Below are positions 1-7,564 of a DNA stretch of 64,000 bases, one piece after another. The stretch spans positions 1-64,000 of the forward strand of contig VXLW01000069.1 of the NCBI GenBank assembly GCA_009841435.1. The letters are read 5' to 3'. Below the pieces are notes generated by a model that was given only the letters and a program-made list of their open reading frames with translations, was not told the DNA's origin and searched no databases. Made by a program: the position numbers and the translations under genes. Origin of the DNA: Dehalococcoidia bacterium (GTDB lineage: Bacteria > Chloroflexota > Dehalococcoidia > Tepidiformales > Tepidiformaceae). The stretch's first letter is position 1. Every line of letters begins with the position of its first letter.

Positions 1-552
1 GGGCACGTGGGGGCGGCGGGACTGTCGGCGGTGCGGCACCTCGACAACTGGGGAGTGCAGGCGGAGCCGCTGCTCGGTGAGGTCGAGAGTCAGATGAGCT
101 TCGTGACGCGCCGGCACCTGCACATCCTGGCGGAGTCGGGCATCGCGGAGCCGCACGACAGCGATACGAGCGAGCACACCGCCGAAGACCACCTGCAGCG
201 CGCCGATCTTGTCGTGGATGCGCTGGTGGGCTACGGCCTTGAGGGTGCGCCGACGGGGCTTGCCGCGGCCGTCACGCAGATCGCGGCAGCGGCGCGCCGG
301 CCGATCCTGGCACTGGACATCCCGACCGGCGTGAACGCGGAGACGGGTGCTGTGAGCAGTCCGGCGGTGACCGCGGCCACAACGCTCGTGTTCGACCTGC
401 CGAAGACGGGGCAGGTGCTGCCCGTCTGCCAGAAGCACGTGGGCGAGCTGTACGCAGCGGACCTCGGCGTTCCGCGCGCCGCCTACGAGCGCCTCGGTAT
501 CAGCACCCGTGGCGTCTTCGCCGAGGGCCACATCGTGCGGCTGCGGCGGTAG
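1..552 (+). CDS. NAD(P)H-hydrate epimerase (YjeF N-terminal domain), 5' truncated by the window
   Basis: The frame is open from base 1, so the gene begins upstream; 183 residues are visible. The first residues (GHVGAAGLSAVRHL) match the position of the glycine-rich nucleotide loop and following helix of YjeF_N proteins (usual form G-x-G-N-N-G-G-D-G), and LALDIPTGVNAETG is the second signature of the family. YjeF_N enzymes epimerise R-NADHX/NADPHX so the dehydratase can repair it. No C-terminal carbohydrate-kinase-like dehydratase domain follows: the gene stops at 552, so this is either a stand-alone epimerase or the dehydratase is separate. The loop reads GHVGAAG rather than GNNGGDG, so the catalytic Asp position looks altered; this should be judged with the upstream sequence. 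Confidence 0.75.
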   Translation, partial: GHVGAAGLSAVRHLDNWGVQAEPLLGEVESQMSFVTRRHLHILAESGIAEPHDSDTSEHTAEDHLQRADLVVDALVGYGLEGAPTGLAAAVTQIAAAARRPILALDIPTGVNAETGAVSSPAVTAATTLVFDLPKTGQVLPVCQKHVGELYAADLGVPRAAYERLGISTRGVFAEGHIVRLRR

Positions 553-555
553 CGG

Positions 556-1122
556 CTAGAACTTGCGCGAGTCCCAGAGCACGTCGCCGTGGCCGCCGAG
601 CTGGTTCTGGAGGCGCGACGCGACGAAGAGCAGGTCGCTGAGGCGGTTCAAGTAGGGGGAGACGTACTCGCCGACATGCTCCTCGCGGCTGAGGGCGAAG
701 GTGAGGCGCTCGGCGCGGCGGCAGATAGTGCGTGCGAGGTGGAGGTGGGCAGCCGTGGCGTCGCCACCGGGAAGGACGAAGCTCGTAAGGGGTTCCAGGT
801 CGTCGTTCCAGTCGTCGATCCAGGACTCGAGCTGCTCGACGTGACGGCTTTCGACGTGGGGGCCGGTAGGCTCCTCACCAGGTTCGCGGGGCGTGGCCAA
901 CTCGGCCCCGAGGTTGAAGAGCACCTGCTGGATGACGCCGAACGGCTCGGCGAGCGGAGCCTCCAGTCCTGCGGCGACGACGATCCCGATGGCGCTGTTG
1001 AGCTCGTCTACGGTGCCGTAGGCCTCAATGCGGAGGCTCTCCTTGGGGACGCGCTGGCCTCCGGCAAGGGCGGTCGTGCCGTCGTCCCCGGCGCGGGTGT
1101 AGACGCGGTTGATGCGAACCAT
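556..1122 (-). CDS. PduO-type cob(I)alamin (corrinoid) adenosyltransferase
   Basis: A 188-residue protein, normal length for the family. It transfers the 5'-deoxyadenosyl group from ATP to reduced cobalamin, giving coenzyme B12. Family signatures are in order: the N-terminal ATP-binding YTRAGDDGTTAL (residues 8-19), EAYGTVDELNSAIG (33-46) and the C-terminal LHLARTICRRAERL helix carrying the conserved arginines. It ends three bases past the stop of the convergent YjeF gene. Adenosylcobalamin is needed by acyl-CoA mutases, which would fit the Ccr gene at 19.9-21.2 kb if an ethylmalonyl- or methylmalonyl-CoA mutase exists elsewhere; that link is inference. Confidence 0.9.
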   Translation of the reverse strand: MVRINRVYTRAGDDGTTALAGGQRVPKESLRIEAYGTVDELNSAIGIVVAAGLEAPLAEPFGVIQQVLFNLGAELATPREPGEEPTGPHVESRHVEQLESWIDDWNDDLEPLTSFVLPGGDATAAHLHLARTICRRAERLTFALSREEHVGEYVSPYLNRLSDLLFVASRLQNQLGGHGDVLWDSRKF

Positions 1123-1212
1123 GAGTCAAGCATGCCGGAGGGCGTGGCCGCGGGCCAGCCGCCCCCCTTTCGCCGGCGCGCCCGGACGCGGAGAATGCGG
1201 GCGGAGGTTTCC

Positions 1213-1446
1213 GTGCCAGAGACGATCCGTTGCGGGCGTTGCCTCATCCCCATCGACGGTGAACCCCACATGATGTCGACGCGCCGCTACTGCTGCGCGA
1301 GCTGCTCCGTGGGCTCTGTGTGCGAACACCAGGGGGTGCGTCGGGGCTCGGCCATCCGCCGTTACGACGGCAACTTCGACCGGTTCCGCGAGGTCGCCCG
1401 ACGCTCGGGGCCGTATGAGCGGGAGCGCACCTCCCGCTCGGGTTGA
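1213..1446 (+). CDS. small cysteine-rich, probably zinc-binding protein
   Basis: A 77-residue product with a CxxC (CGRC), then a CCxxC group (CCASC) and a further Cys-x-His (CEH), a pattern typical of a small treble-clef or zinc-ribbon fold. I chose GTG at 1213 because GGAGG at 1203-1207 lies five bases upstream; an in-frame ATG at 1195 is possible but has a poorer ribosome-binding site. Codon use has the strong G/C third-position bias of the neighbours, supporting a real gene. It is divergent from the adenosyltransferase and followed by another zinc-ribbon gene. I do not recognise a named family. Confidence 0.6.
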   Translation: MPETIRCGRCLIPIDGEPHMMSTRRYCCASCSVGSVCEHQGVRRGSAIRRYDGNFDRFREVARRSGPYERERTSRSG

Positions 1447-1477
1447 CCTAGCGGGCGACCCTCTCCACCATCGCGGC

Positions 1478-1783
1478 ATGGCTCTTTACGAATACCAGTG
1501 TGCCGAGTGCGGCGAGCGCTTCGAAAAGCGCATGCCGATGGGCGACGCCCTGCAGCTCGCGCCGTGCCCGGCGTGCGGCGCGCAGGCAAGGAAGGTCATC
1601 GGGAATTTCGCGGTCGTGGGGCGAGCGGAGGCCGGGGTGGGCGACGGCCCGGCGCCCTGGGAGGACGGCGGTGACGGGGAAGGCGAGGGCGATGCCGCGG
1701 CCGCGGGCGCGGATGACCTCACACACCACGGCCACAGCCACGGCCCCGGCGGGCACTCGCACGGGCACCCCCATCCCCACTAG
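1478..1783 (+). CDS. FmdB-type zinc-ribbon protein with histidine-rich tail
   Basis: A 101-residue protein beginning MALYEYQCAECGERFEKRMP, the classic FmdB/CxxC_CxxC_SSSS start, with a second CPAC knuckle completing a four-cysteine zinc ribbon (residues about 8-38). The middle is acidic and glycine-rich, and the last 20 residues hold eight or more histidines spaced by glycine, serine or proline. FmdB-like proteins are regulatory or accessory and poorly characterised. The His tail is not part of the family core and would suit storage or delivery of zinc, nickel or cobalt; cobalt is of interest next to a cobalamin gene, but that is speculation. Confidence 0.8.
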   Translation: MALYEYQCAECGERFEKRMPMGDALQLAPCPACGAQARKVIGNFAVVGRAEAGVGDGPAPWEDGGDGEGEGDAAAAGADDLTHHGHSHGPGGHSHGHPHPH

Positions 1784-1824
1784 GGCAGCCGGAAGACGGT
1801 GCTTGTAAGTCCTGGAACAATGGT

Positions 1825-1840
1825 ATATGGTTGTCCATAT
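1825..1840. promoter_or_regulatory. palindromic operator over the vapB start, with promoter-like boxes
   Basis: ATATGGTTGTCCATAT is a perfect inverted repeat (six-base arms, four-base centre) that includes the first two bases of the vapB ATG at 1839. TTGTAA (1803-1808) and TATGGT (1826-1831) are 17 bases apart and resemble -35 and -10 boxes. If they are used, transcription would start at or next to the ATG, giving a leaderless message, which agrees with the lack of a Shine-Dalgarno sequence. VapB-type antitoxins normally repress their own operon through such palindromes. Confidence 0.6.
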
Positions 1841-2219
1841 GAAGAAGACGACCATCAACATTGAGGATGCCATCATGGAACGGCTGAAGGAAGAAGCCGC
1901 TCGCCGCAAGACGACCATGACTGCGCTCATTGAGGCCGGGATCCGGCGCATACTCGCGGAAGGCGAGACGCCCGCGCTGGTAGGCGGCGAGCTACCGCCG
2001 CTGCCCATCTACGACATGGGCGAACCCCTTGTGGACGTGGCCGATCGTGACGCCCTCTATGAAGTGCTCGACCGGGAACGGGATGAGCGTCTCTATGGGG
2101 CTGGGGAGAACAGTGCCGGGAGCAGCGGTCTCCGCACCCTGGAAGCGAGGACCGCAGCCGAGGATGTGGCGCCCTACGATGCAGATGGAGAGGCGCGCGA
2201 GCGGACGGGCCACGACTAG
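1839..2219 (+). CDS. vapB: VapB-type ribbon-helix-helix antitoxin
   Basis: A 126-residue antitoxin. Residues 1-10 (MKKTTINIED) form the DNA-binding beta strand, followed by two helices ending in GIRRILAE, the typical ribbon-helix-helix dimer. LPPLPIYDMGEPLVDVADRDALYEVLDRE is the usual toxin-neutralising tail of this DUF2191-like VapB family. About 45 residues follow that tail, an extension beyond the usual 75-85 residues, rich in Glu, Ala and Arg. The stop is immediately followed by the GTG of vapC. An upstream in-frame ATG at 1827 lies inside the palindrome and probable -10 box, so I prefer 1839. Confidence 0.82.
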   Translation: MKKTTINIEDAIMERLKEEAARRKTTMTALIEAGIRRILAEGETPALVGGELPPLPIYDMGEPLVDVADRDALYEVLDRERDERLYGAGENSAGSSGLRTLEARTAAEDVAPYDADGEARERTGHD

Positions 2220-2654
2220 GTGCTGGCGGTCGACACCAATGTGCTGCTGTATGCCGCGAACGCCCGCTCTGAACACCGGGACGTTTGCCGGGAGAAGCTC
2301 GAGGGGTGGCGTCTCGACGCCACCCCCACGTTCCTGACCTGGAGCGTGGTCTACGAGTTTCTACGGGCGAGTACTCATCCCGGTACGTTCCCCTCGCCGC
2401 TGCGAGCCGGCGAAGCCTGGGGCTTCATCCGTGGCCTTCTGGAATCGCCCGGGTTCGAAGTACTGACCGCGACGAGGCGGCACCCCGCCGTACTCGCCCA
2501 GACACTTGCCGAAGTGCCTGATGTACAGGGAAACTTCGCCCACGATGTCCACATCGCGACGGTGCTTCGAGAACACGGCGTCAGCCAGATTTGCACGAAC
2601 GACCGGGACTTCCACCGGTTCCCGTTTCTGACCGTTATCGACCCGCTGGAGTGA
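2220..2654 (+). CDS. vapC: VapC-type PIN-domain toxin ribonuclease
   Basis: A 144-residue PIN-domain protein, normal for VapC. The acidic metal-binding residues are all present: Asp5 (AVDTNVLL), Glu46 (VYEFLR), Asp109 (FAHDVHIA) and Asp128 within TNDRDF. VapC toxins are Mg2+-dependent endoribonucleases, usually cutting tRNA or rRNA, and are held inactive by VapB. The GTG start abuts the vapB TAG with no gap, so the two are translationally coupled. The active site looks intact, so the module is probably functional. Confidence 0.88.
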   Translation: MLAVDTNVLLYAANARSEHRDVCREKLEGWRLDATPTFLTWSVVYEFLRASTHPGTFPSPLRAGEAWGFIRGLLESPGFEVLTATRRHPAVLAQTLAEVPDVQGNFAHDVHIATVLREHGVSQICTNDRDFHRFPFLTVIDPLE

Positions 2655-2660
2655 CACGAA

Positions 2661-2686
2661 GAGGCCCCGCCGATTGGCGGGGCCTC
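2661..2686. terminator. strong bidirectional hairpin between vapC and an acyl-CoA dehydrogenase
   Basis: GAGGCCCCGCC, four bases, GGCGGGGCCTC: a perfect 11-bp stem. It sits seven bases after the vapC stop and 25 bases beyond the end of the convergent acyl-CoA dehydrogenase. There is no T tract on either side, but the position and stability suit a terminator serving both genes. Confidence 0.7.
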
Positions 2687-2711
2687 GCGCCTGTTTGCCA
2701 GAGCCGTCGGG

Positions 2712-3821
2712 CTAGATCTCCAGCATGGCCGCGACCTGCTCGCGGTGGAAGTCGGCGTCGCCCCAGAAGAGCTCGGCACGCTTCTGGCGGCGGAAGTAGA
2801 GCTGGATGATGTAGTCCTTGGTGAACCCGATACCGCCGTGAATCTGCTGGCCGTGGGCAACCACGCGCCGGCTGGCCTCGCTGCACCACGCCTTCGCCAT
2901 GGAGGTGTCCATGTTTTGCGAAGGCTCGTTCTCGCTGGTGGCCCAGGCGGCCTTGTAGGTGATGAAGCGCATGCCGTCGACGTCGGTGACCATGTCGGCG
3001 GCCTTGTGCTGGATCGCCTGGAAGGAGCCGATGGGGCGCCCGAACTGGACGCGCTCCTTGGCGTAGTTGACCGCGATCTCGAAGTCCTTCTGGGCAAGGC
3101 CGACGAGGTAGGCGTTCTCAAGGTTCACGGCGATGTTGCGGCCGCGCATGCTCGTCTCGCTATCGACGGGCATGACGTCCTCGGCGCTCACGCTGACGTT
3201 GTTCAGGACGACCTCGGCCTGCTTGTCGCTGGCGATGGTCTTGAGGAGGTTGACCTCCACGCCGGCCTGGTCGCGGGCGATGATGAAGTTCGCGAGCCTG
3301 CCGTCGGGCGTGTTGGCGATGACGTGCAGGTAGTCGGCCACGTTCGCGTCGGGGACGAACAGCTTGGTGCCGTTGAGCACGTAGCCGTCGCCATCGGCGG
3401 CCGCGGTGAGGGCGTAGCCGCCGCGGTCCCAGCGGCCTGTCTCCTCGGTGACGGCGTAGGTGTGGATGGCGGTGCCGCTGGCGATGCCGGGAAGGTACTT
3501 GGCCTTCTGCGCGTCGCTTCCGGCGATGACGAGCCAGGCGGCGCAGGTGGCGTTGGGGATGAAGGGACCGGGGACGAGGGCGCGGCCGAACTCCTCAACG
3601 AGGACGCAGAGGTCCAGGTAGGAGAAGCCGGAGCCGCCGTGCTCCTCGGGGATCATGAGACCTTGCCAGCCGAGCTCGGCCATCTTCTTCCAGAGGTCGG
3701 GACTGTAACCCGCCTCATCTTCTTCCATGGCCCGCACGTGCTCTTCGGGGCACTCGTTCTCGAGGAAGTCGCGCGCCGACTCGCGTATCAGGGTCTGCTC
3801 TTCGCTGAGGCTCAGATCCAT
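2712..3821 (-). CDS. acyl-CoA dehydrogenase
   Basis: A 369-residue FAD-dependent acyl-CoA dehydrogenase, slightly shorter than the usual 380-400. The N-terminal helical domain contains GWQGLMIPEEHGGSGFSY (residues about 51-68), the middle beta domain holds the flavin-binding TYAVTEETG region, and the C-terminal helical domain contains ERVQFGRPIGSFQAIQHKAADM and QIHGGIGFTKDY. The C-terminal YEGT/AEGT glutamate found in short-chain enzymes is absent: the end reads RAELFWGDADFHRE, as in FadE-type and steroid-side-chain dehydrogenases, so the substrate may be bulky. It stands alone, convergent with vapBC. Confidence 0.88.
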   Translation of the reverse strand: MDLSLSEEQTLIRESARDFLENECPEEHVRAMEEDEAGYSPDLWKKMAELGWQGLMIPEEHGGSGFSYLDLCVLVEEFGRALVPGPFIPNATCAAWLVIAGSDAQKAKYLPGIASGTAIHTYAVTEETGRWDRGGYALTAAADGDGYVLNGTKLFVPDANVADYLHVIANTPDGRLANFIIARDQAGVEVNLLKTIASDKQAEVVLNNVSVSAEDVMPVDSETSMRGRNIAVNLENAYLVGLAQKDFEIAVNYAKERVQFGRPIGSFQAIQHKAADMVTDVDGMRFITYKAAWATSENEPSQNMDTSMAKAWCSEASRRVVAHGQQIHGGIGFTKDYIIQLYFRRQKRAELFWGDADFHREQVAAMLEI

Positions 3822-3921
3822 CGTTGTCCGTCCTTCACCAGGGTCGCGAAAACAGGCGCACGTAAAGGCGCCCCCTTCGCGGGGGTTAGCCGCGCGAGTC
3901 TAGCACGCGCCTTCGTGAGCG

Positions 3922-4278
3922 TCAGGCGAGCTCCACCCAGGAGTCGAAATAGCGCTCCTGGAAGTCGACGGCGGCGACTATTGCGGGGGCGTCCCAGGCG
4001 CCTGTGTCGTCGAGGACGGCCACGAGCTTGTCCTCAACGTCGTCGCGGCGCCGGACGATGGCGATGACCGTTGCCTCGCAGCTGTCGAGGGGCTGGTCGG
4101 CGTCGAGCACGTAGACGTCGATGGGGTGGCCGTCGGGGGCCAGGGTTCCCGGGACGAAGCCGTAGTTGATGGGGTAGACCATGTCCCCCTCCCTCGGGTG
4201 GATGCTGCCGAGGGGGCGGTCAATCTGGACGGTCACGCGCCGGCCGAGCCAGTCGGCGAGGACGAGGTTGGGGTCCAT
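3922..4278 (-). CDS. small inorganic pyrophosphatase-like protein
   Basis: A 118-residue member of the compact inorganic-diphosphatase-like family; classical family I enzymes have about 170. VYPINYGFVPGTLAPDGHPIDVYVLD carries the family I core with the tyrosine-glycine strand and Asp-rich metal loop, and RYFDSWVE matches the end. In the loop the classical D-x-D-P-x-D becomes D-G-H-P-I-D: the middle aspartate is a histidine, so metal binding differs or activity is on another phosphate. It is followed by the aminotransferase on the same strand with nine bases between, consistent with one transcript. Confidence 0.75.
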   Translation of the reverse strand: MDPNLVLADWLGRRVTVQIDRPLGSIHPREGDMVYPINYGFVPGTLAPDGHPIDVYVLDADQPLDSCEATVIAIVRRRDDVEDKLVAVLDDTGAWDAPAIVAAVDFQERYFDSWVELA

Positions 4279-4287
4279 GGGGAGCCC

Positions 4288-5469
4288 CTAGCGGTTGCGC
4301 TGGACGAAGCGGCCGATGCGCTCGAGGGCGCGCTCGATCTGCTCGTAGCCGCTGGCGTAGCAGGCGCGTACGAAGCCCTCGCCACAGGCGCCGAAGGCGG
4401 AGCCGGGGACGACGGCGACGCGCTCCTCGGCGAGGAGGCGCTCGCTAAAGGTGGTGCTGTCCAGGCCCGTGGGGCGGATGTCGGGGAATGCGTAGAAGGC
4501 GCCGCGAGGGCGGAAGGCGGGGAGGCCGACGGCGTGGAGGCCATCGACCATGAGGCGGCGGCGGCGGTCGTACTCCGCCAGCATCTCTTGGACGAAGCTC
4601 TCGCCCTGCCGGAGGGCGGCAAGGGCCGCGTACTGGGCGGCGGTGGGGGCCGACATCATGACGTACTGGTGGACCTTCATGGCGGCTTCGGCGAGGGGGG
4701 CGGGGGCGGCCAGCCAGCCGATGCGCCAGCCGGTCATGGCGTAGGTCTTGCTGAAGCCGCCGATGAGGATGGTGCGGTCGCGCATGCCCTCGATGGAGGA
4801 GAAGCAGGTGTGCTCGCCCTCGTAGGTGAGGCGGGCGTAGAGCTCGTCGCTGATGACGGCGAGGTCGTTGGCGGCGGCCACCTCGGCAACGGCTTCGAGG
4901 CTGGCGCGGTCCATGGTTGCCCCCGTGGGGTTGGCGGGATAGCCGAAGAGGAGGGCCTTGGTTTGCTCGGTGACGCGCTCGGAGACATCGCTGGCGAGGA
5001 GGCGGAACTCGTGCTCGGCGGTGGTGGGGACCGGCCGGAAGCGGCCCTTCGCCATGATGACAGCGGGCTCGTAGGCGACGTAGCTGGGGTCGGGGCAGAG
5101 CACCTCGTCGCCGTCGTCGATGAGTGACCGGAGGGCGATATCAAAGGCCTCACTGGAGCCGCTGGTGACGACGATCTCGGTGGCGGGGTCGTAGGAGACG
5201 CCGTAGAGGGTCTCGATCTCCTCGCTGAGGGCTTCGCGGAGCTCGAGCAGGCCATAGTTCGAGGTGTAGTGGGTTTCGCCCTTCTCGATGCTCTCGAGGG
5301 CGGCGCGGCGGATGGGCTCGGGCGTTACATAATCCGGCTCGCCGACGCCGAGGGAAATGACGTCGTCGATCGTGCTGAGCAGGTCGAAGAACTTGCGGAT
5401 GCCGCTGGCGGGCACGGAGGCGAGGCTCCGCGAGATGAAGCGTTCGGCCCCGGGGGAATCGTTCTCCAC
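4288..5469 (-). CDS. class I/II PLP-dependent aminotransferase
   Basis: A 393-residue fold-type I aminotransferase. The start is GTG at 5469, preceded by GGAAGGAA about eight bases upstream; the frame stays open upstream but only through the hairpin region. SLGVGEPDYVTPEPI opens the substrate-binding arm, YPANPTGA carries the PLP-binding Asn, and GGFSKTYAMTGWRIGW holds the Schiff-base lysine in SKTYAMTG. The final Arg that binds the alpha-carboxylate is in FVRACYASGYE. This pattern fits AspC/PatA-like aspartate or aromatic aminotransferases; the exact amino acid is not readable from sequence. Confidence 0.88.
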   Translation of the reverse strand: MENDSPGAERFISRSLASVPASGIRKFFDLLSTIDDVISLGVGEPDYVTPEPIRRAALESIEKGETHYTSNYGLLELREALSEEIETLYGVSYDPATEIVVTSGSSEAFDIALRSLIDDGDEVLCPDPSYVAYEPAVIMAKGRFRPVPTTAEHEFRLLASDVSERVTEQTKALLFGYPANPTGATMDRASLEAVAEVAAANDLAVISDELYARLTYEGEHTCFSSIEGMRDRTILIGGFSKTYAMTGWRIGWLAAPAPLAEAAMKVHQYVMMSAPTAAQYAALAALRQGESFVQEMLAEYDRRRRLMVDGLHAVGLPAFRPRGAFYAFPDIRPTGLDSTTFSERLLAEERVAVVPGSAFGACGEGFVRACYASGYEQIERALERIGRFVQRNR

Positions 5470-5511
5470 GGCCCCGTTCCTTCCGCCTCCCGCCGGTGGC
5501 GGATACGAAAG

Positions 5512-5530
5512 AGCCGCCCCGCGGGCGGCT
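5512..5530 (-). terminator. hairpin between gatA and the aminotransferase gene
   Basis: AGCCGCCC, three bases, AGCCGCCC's complement GGGCGGCT: a perfect eight-bp stem. Read on the minus strand it lies after gatA and is followed by CTCTTTCG, so it could end the gatCA transcript or act as an attenuator 40 bases before the aminotransferase start. I see no T-box or riboswitch consensus in the 220-base gap. Confidence 0.45.
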
Positions 5531-5689
5531 TCGTGTCCTATGCGTCGTTGAACCGCTCGCATGCTACCTGCGCGCTTGCGCTGCCGCCGCAGCGGCAGTG
5601 GGGAGACACGTGGCAGTGAGCTGACGGTCCACGATTCGGACTCTGGGCATGGGGGCCATTACGGTCAAGGGTTGGGGAGGGGCCGCGGC

Positions 5690-7147
5690 CTAGAGCGGAG
5701 CGAGCCTGTTGGCCTCGTCGAGCGCTCCCTCGAAGGCGTGGCCGATCTGAAGAATCGTGCCCTCGGCGCCCACGTCGCCGATGATCTGGAGGCCGACCGG
5801 CAGGCCCTCGCTGAGGCCACAGGGGAGGCTGAGGGCGGGGAGGCCGGCGACGGCGCTGGGGAGCGTGTAGATGTCGTTCAGGTACATCGCGTAGGGGTCG
5901 TCGAGCTTGTCGCCGACGGGGAAGGCGACGCCGGGGGTGGTGGGGGTCACGAGGGCGTCGTAGCGGGTGAAGGCGTCGCGAAACTCGTTGGTGATAAGGG
6001 TCCGGACCTTCTGCGCCTTCAGGTAGAACTGGTCGTAGTAGCCGGCGCTGAGGGCGTAGACGCCGAGCATGATGCGGCGCTTGACCTCGTCGCCGAAGCC
6101 CTGCTCGCGGGTCTGCTCCATGTTCTCCCACATGCTGCCGCCGCGCTCGCTGAGGCCGTACTTGACTCCGTCGTAGCGTGCCAGGTTGGAGCTCGCCTCG
6201 CTGGGGGCGATGAGGTAGTAGACGGCGAGGGCGTGCTCGGTCATGGGGAGGGAGAGGTCCGTGTCGACTTCGCAGCCGAGCGACTCGAGGTGGCGGAGGG
6301 CTTCGTCGATGCGAGTACGCACGCCGTCGTCCATTCCGTCGACGAAGTACTCGCGGGGCACGCCGATCTTCTTGCCGGCGACGTCGCGGCCGAGGTAGTG
6401 ACGCATGTCGGGTCGGGGAGCAGGGTCGCTGGTGGAGTCGCGGGGGTCGTGGCTGCCAATGCCGTCGAGGATGGTGGCGACGTCTTCGACGTCGCGGCCG
6501 ATGGGCCCAACCTGGTCGAGCGAACTGCCGAAGGCGATGATGCCGAAGCGGCTGACGCGGCCGTAGGTAGGGTCGAGGCCGACCACGCCGCAGAGGGCGG
6601 CGGGCTGGCGGATGCTGCCGCCGGTATCGCTGCCGAGGGCGGCGATGCACTCTCCTGCCGCCACCGCGGCGGCGGAGCCACCGGAGCTGCCTCCGGGCAC
6701 GCGGTCGGTGTCCCAGGGGTTGCGGGTGACGCCATAGGCGGAGTGCTCGGTGCTGGAGCCCATGGCGAACTCATCCATGTTCGCCTTGCCGACCATGACG
6801 GCGCCGGCGCGCTTCAGCTGCTCGTAGACGTGGCTGTCGTAGGGCGGGACGAAGTCGCCGAGCATGCGCGAGCCGGCGGTCGTGCGGACGCCCTTCGTGA
6901 CGATGAGGTCCTTGACGGCGAAGGGGATGCCGGTGAGGGGGGTGGCCGTGCCGGCGGCAAAGCGGCCGTCGGCCTCGCGGGCTTGCTCGCGCGCGACCTC
7001 GTCGGTACGGGTGATATAGGCGTTGACGCGGTCCTCGACGGCATCGACGCGGGCGAGGACCGACTCCGTCAGCTCGACTGAGGAGAATTCCCTCGCGCGG
7101 AGGCCGTCCTGGGCCTCGTGCGCTGTCAACTCCCAGAGCTCGCTCAT
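5690..7147 (-). CDS. gatA: aspartyl/glutamyl-tRNA amidotransferase subunit A
   Basis: A 485-residue amidase-signature enzyme, the usual GatA length. The catalytic triad is visible: Lys in PFAVKDLI, Ser in the glycine-serine block GGSSGGSAAAVAAG and the second Ser in DTGGSIRQPAALCGVVG. GatA releases ammonia from glutamine or asparagine and passes it to GatB, which amidates Glu-tRNA(Gln) or Asp-tRNA(Asn). The ATG overlaps the gatC stop by four bases (ATGA), so the subunits are co-translated. gatB is not adjacent, which is common in Chloroflexota and actinobacteria. Confidence 0.95.
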   Translation of the reverse strand: MSELWELTAHEAQDGLRAREFSSVELTESVLARVDAVEDRVNAYITRTDEVAREQAREADGRFAAGTATPLTGIPFAVKDLIVTKGVRTTAGSRMLGDFVPPYDSHVYEQLKRAGAVMVGKANMDEFAMGSSTEHSAYGVTRNPWDTDRVPGGSSGGSAAAVAAGECIAALGSDTGGSIRQPAALCGVVGLDPTYGRVSRFGIIAFGSSLDQVGPIGRDVEDVATILDGIGSHDPRDSTSDPAPRPDMRHYLGRDVAGKKIGVPREYFVDGMDDGVRTRIDEALRHLESLGCEVDTDLSLPMTEHALAVYYLIAPSEASSNLARYDGVKYGLSERGGSMWENMEQTREQGFGDEVKRRIMLGVYALSAGYYDQFYLKAQKVRTLITNEFRDAFTRYDALVTPTTPGVAFPVGDKLDDPYAMYLNDIYTLPSAVAGLPALSLPCGLSEGLPVGLQIIGDVGAEGTILQIGHAFEGALDEANRLAPL

Positions 7148-7431
7148 TCGAGGACGGCGCGCACGCGAATCAGGCCGTCTTCGACCTCGGGCGCGTTGCT
7201 GAGCGCATCATCACGCGCCAGGGAAGGCGCGACGGAGTCGGTGCGCATGACGTTCTGGAGGGGCAGAGGGTGGGCGGTCGGCTCGACATCGTCGGTTTCG
7301 ACGGCGGCCAGCGCCTCGAAGTGTTCGAGGATGTCGGAGAGCTGAACCGTGAGGCGGTCAATCTCGTCGTCGCTCAGGCCGAGGCGAGCGAGGCGGCCGA
7401 TATGGAGCACCTGGTCGCGGGAGATGGGCAT
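7144..7431 (-). CDS. gatC: aspartyl/glutamyl-tRNA amidotransferase subunit C
   Basis: A 95-residue protein beginning MPISRDQVLHIGRLARLGLS, the standard GatC start, which is why I use the ATG at 7431 rather than frames opening further upstream. The later part, DVEPTAHPLPLQNVMRTD, is the family segment that wraps around GatA. GatC stabilises GatA and its channel. It is directly upstream of and overlaps gatA. The divergent penicillin-binding protein gene starts 133 bases away, so the gap carries promoters for both. Confidence 0.93.
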   Translation of the reverse strand: MPISRDQVLHIGRLARLGLSDDEIDRLTVQLSDILEHFEALAAVETDDVEPTAHPLPLQNVMRTDSVAPSLARDDALSNAPEVEDGLIRVRAVLE

Positions 7432-7564
7432 GGCGCGATCGTACACACGGTCTTCCGCACGTGCCCGCAAGGGGCCGTTTTGCTAGGCTCGATAGTGATG
7501 CGGCACCCCGCCCATCCCTCGCACTTGATCCCGTTCCCTGCCCTGGCCGACTGCGCTTCCGACG

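Noticed and set aside
589-1212. Extension of the small cysteine protein to a 285-residue plus-strand frame
   Set aside because: The first 200 codons are antisense to the PduO-type adenosyltransferase; only the part after 1213 has a ribosome site and a motif.
2745-4067. Long plus-strand open frame opposite the acyl-CoA dehydrogenase and beyond
   Set aside because: Its translation is Gly/Val/Ala/Asp-rich without any family motif and mirrors the minus-strand gene; such antisense frames are expected at this G+C content. The same applies to frames opposite gatA, nuo genes and the Rieske gene.
5470-5689. T-box or riboswitch leader for the aminotransferase
   Set aside because: There is a strong hairpin but no T-box consensus, no specifier-loop layout and no recognisable aptamer core.
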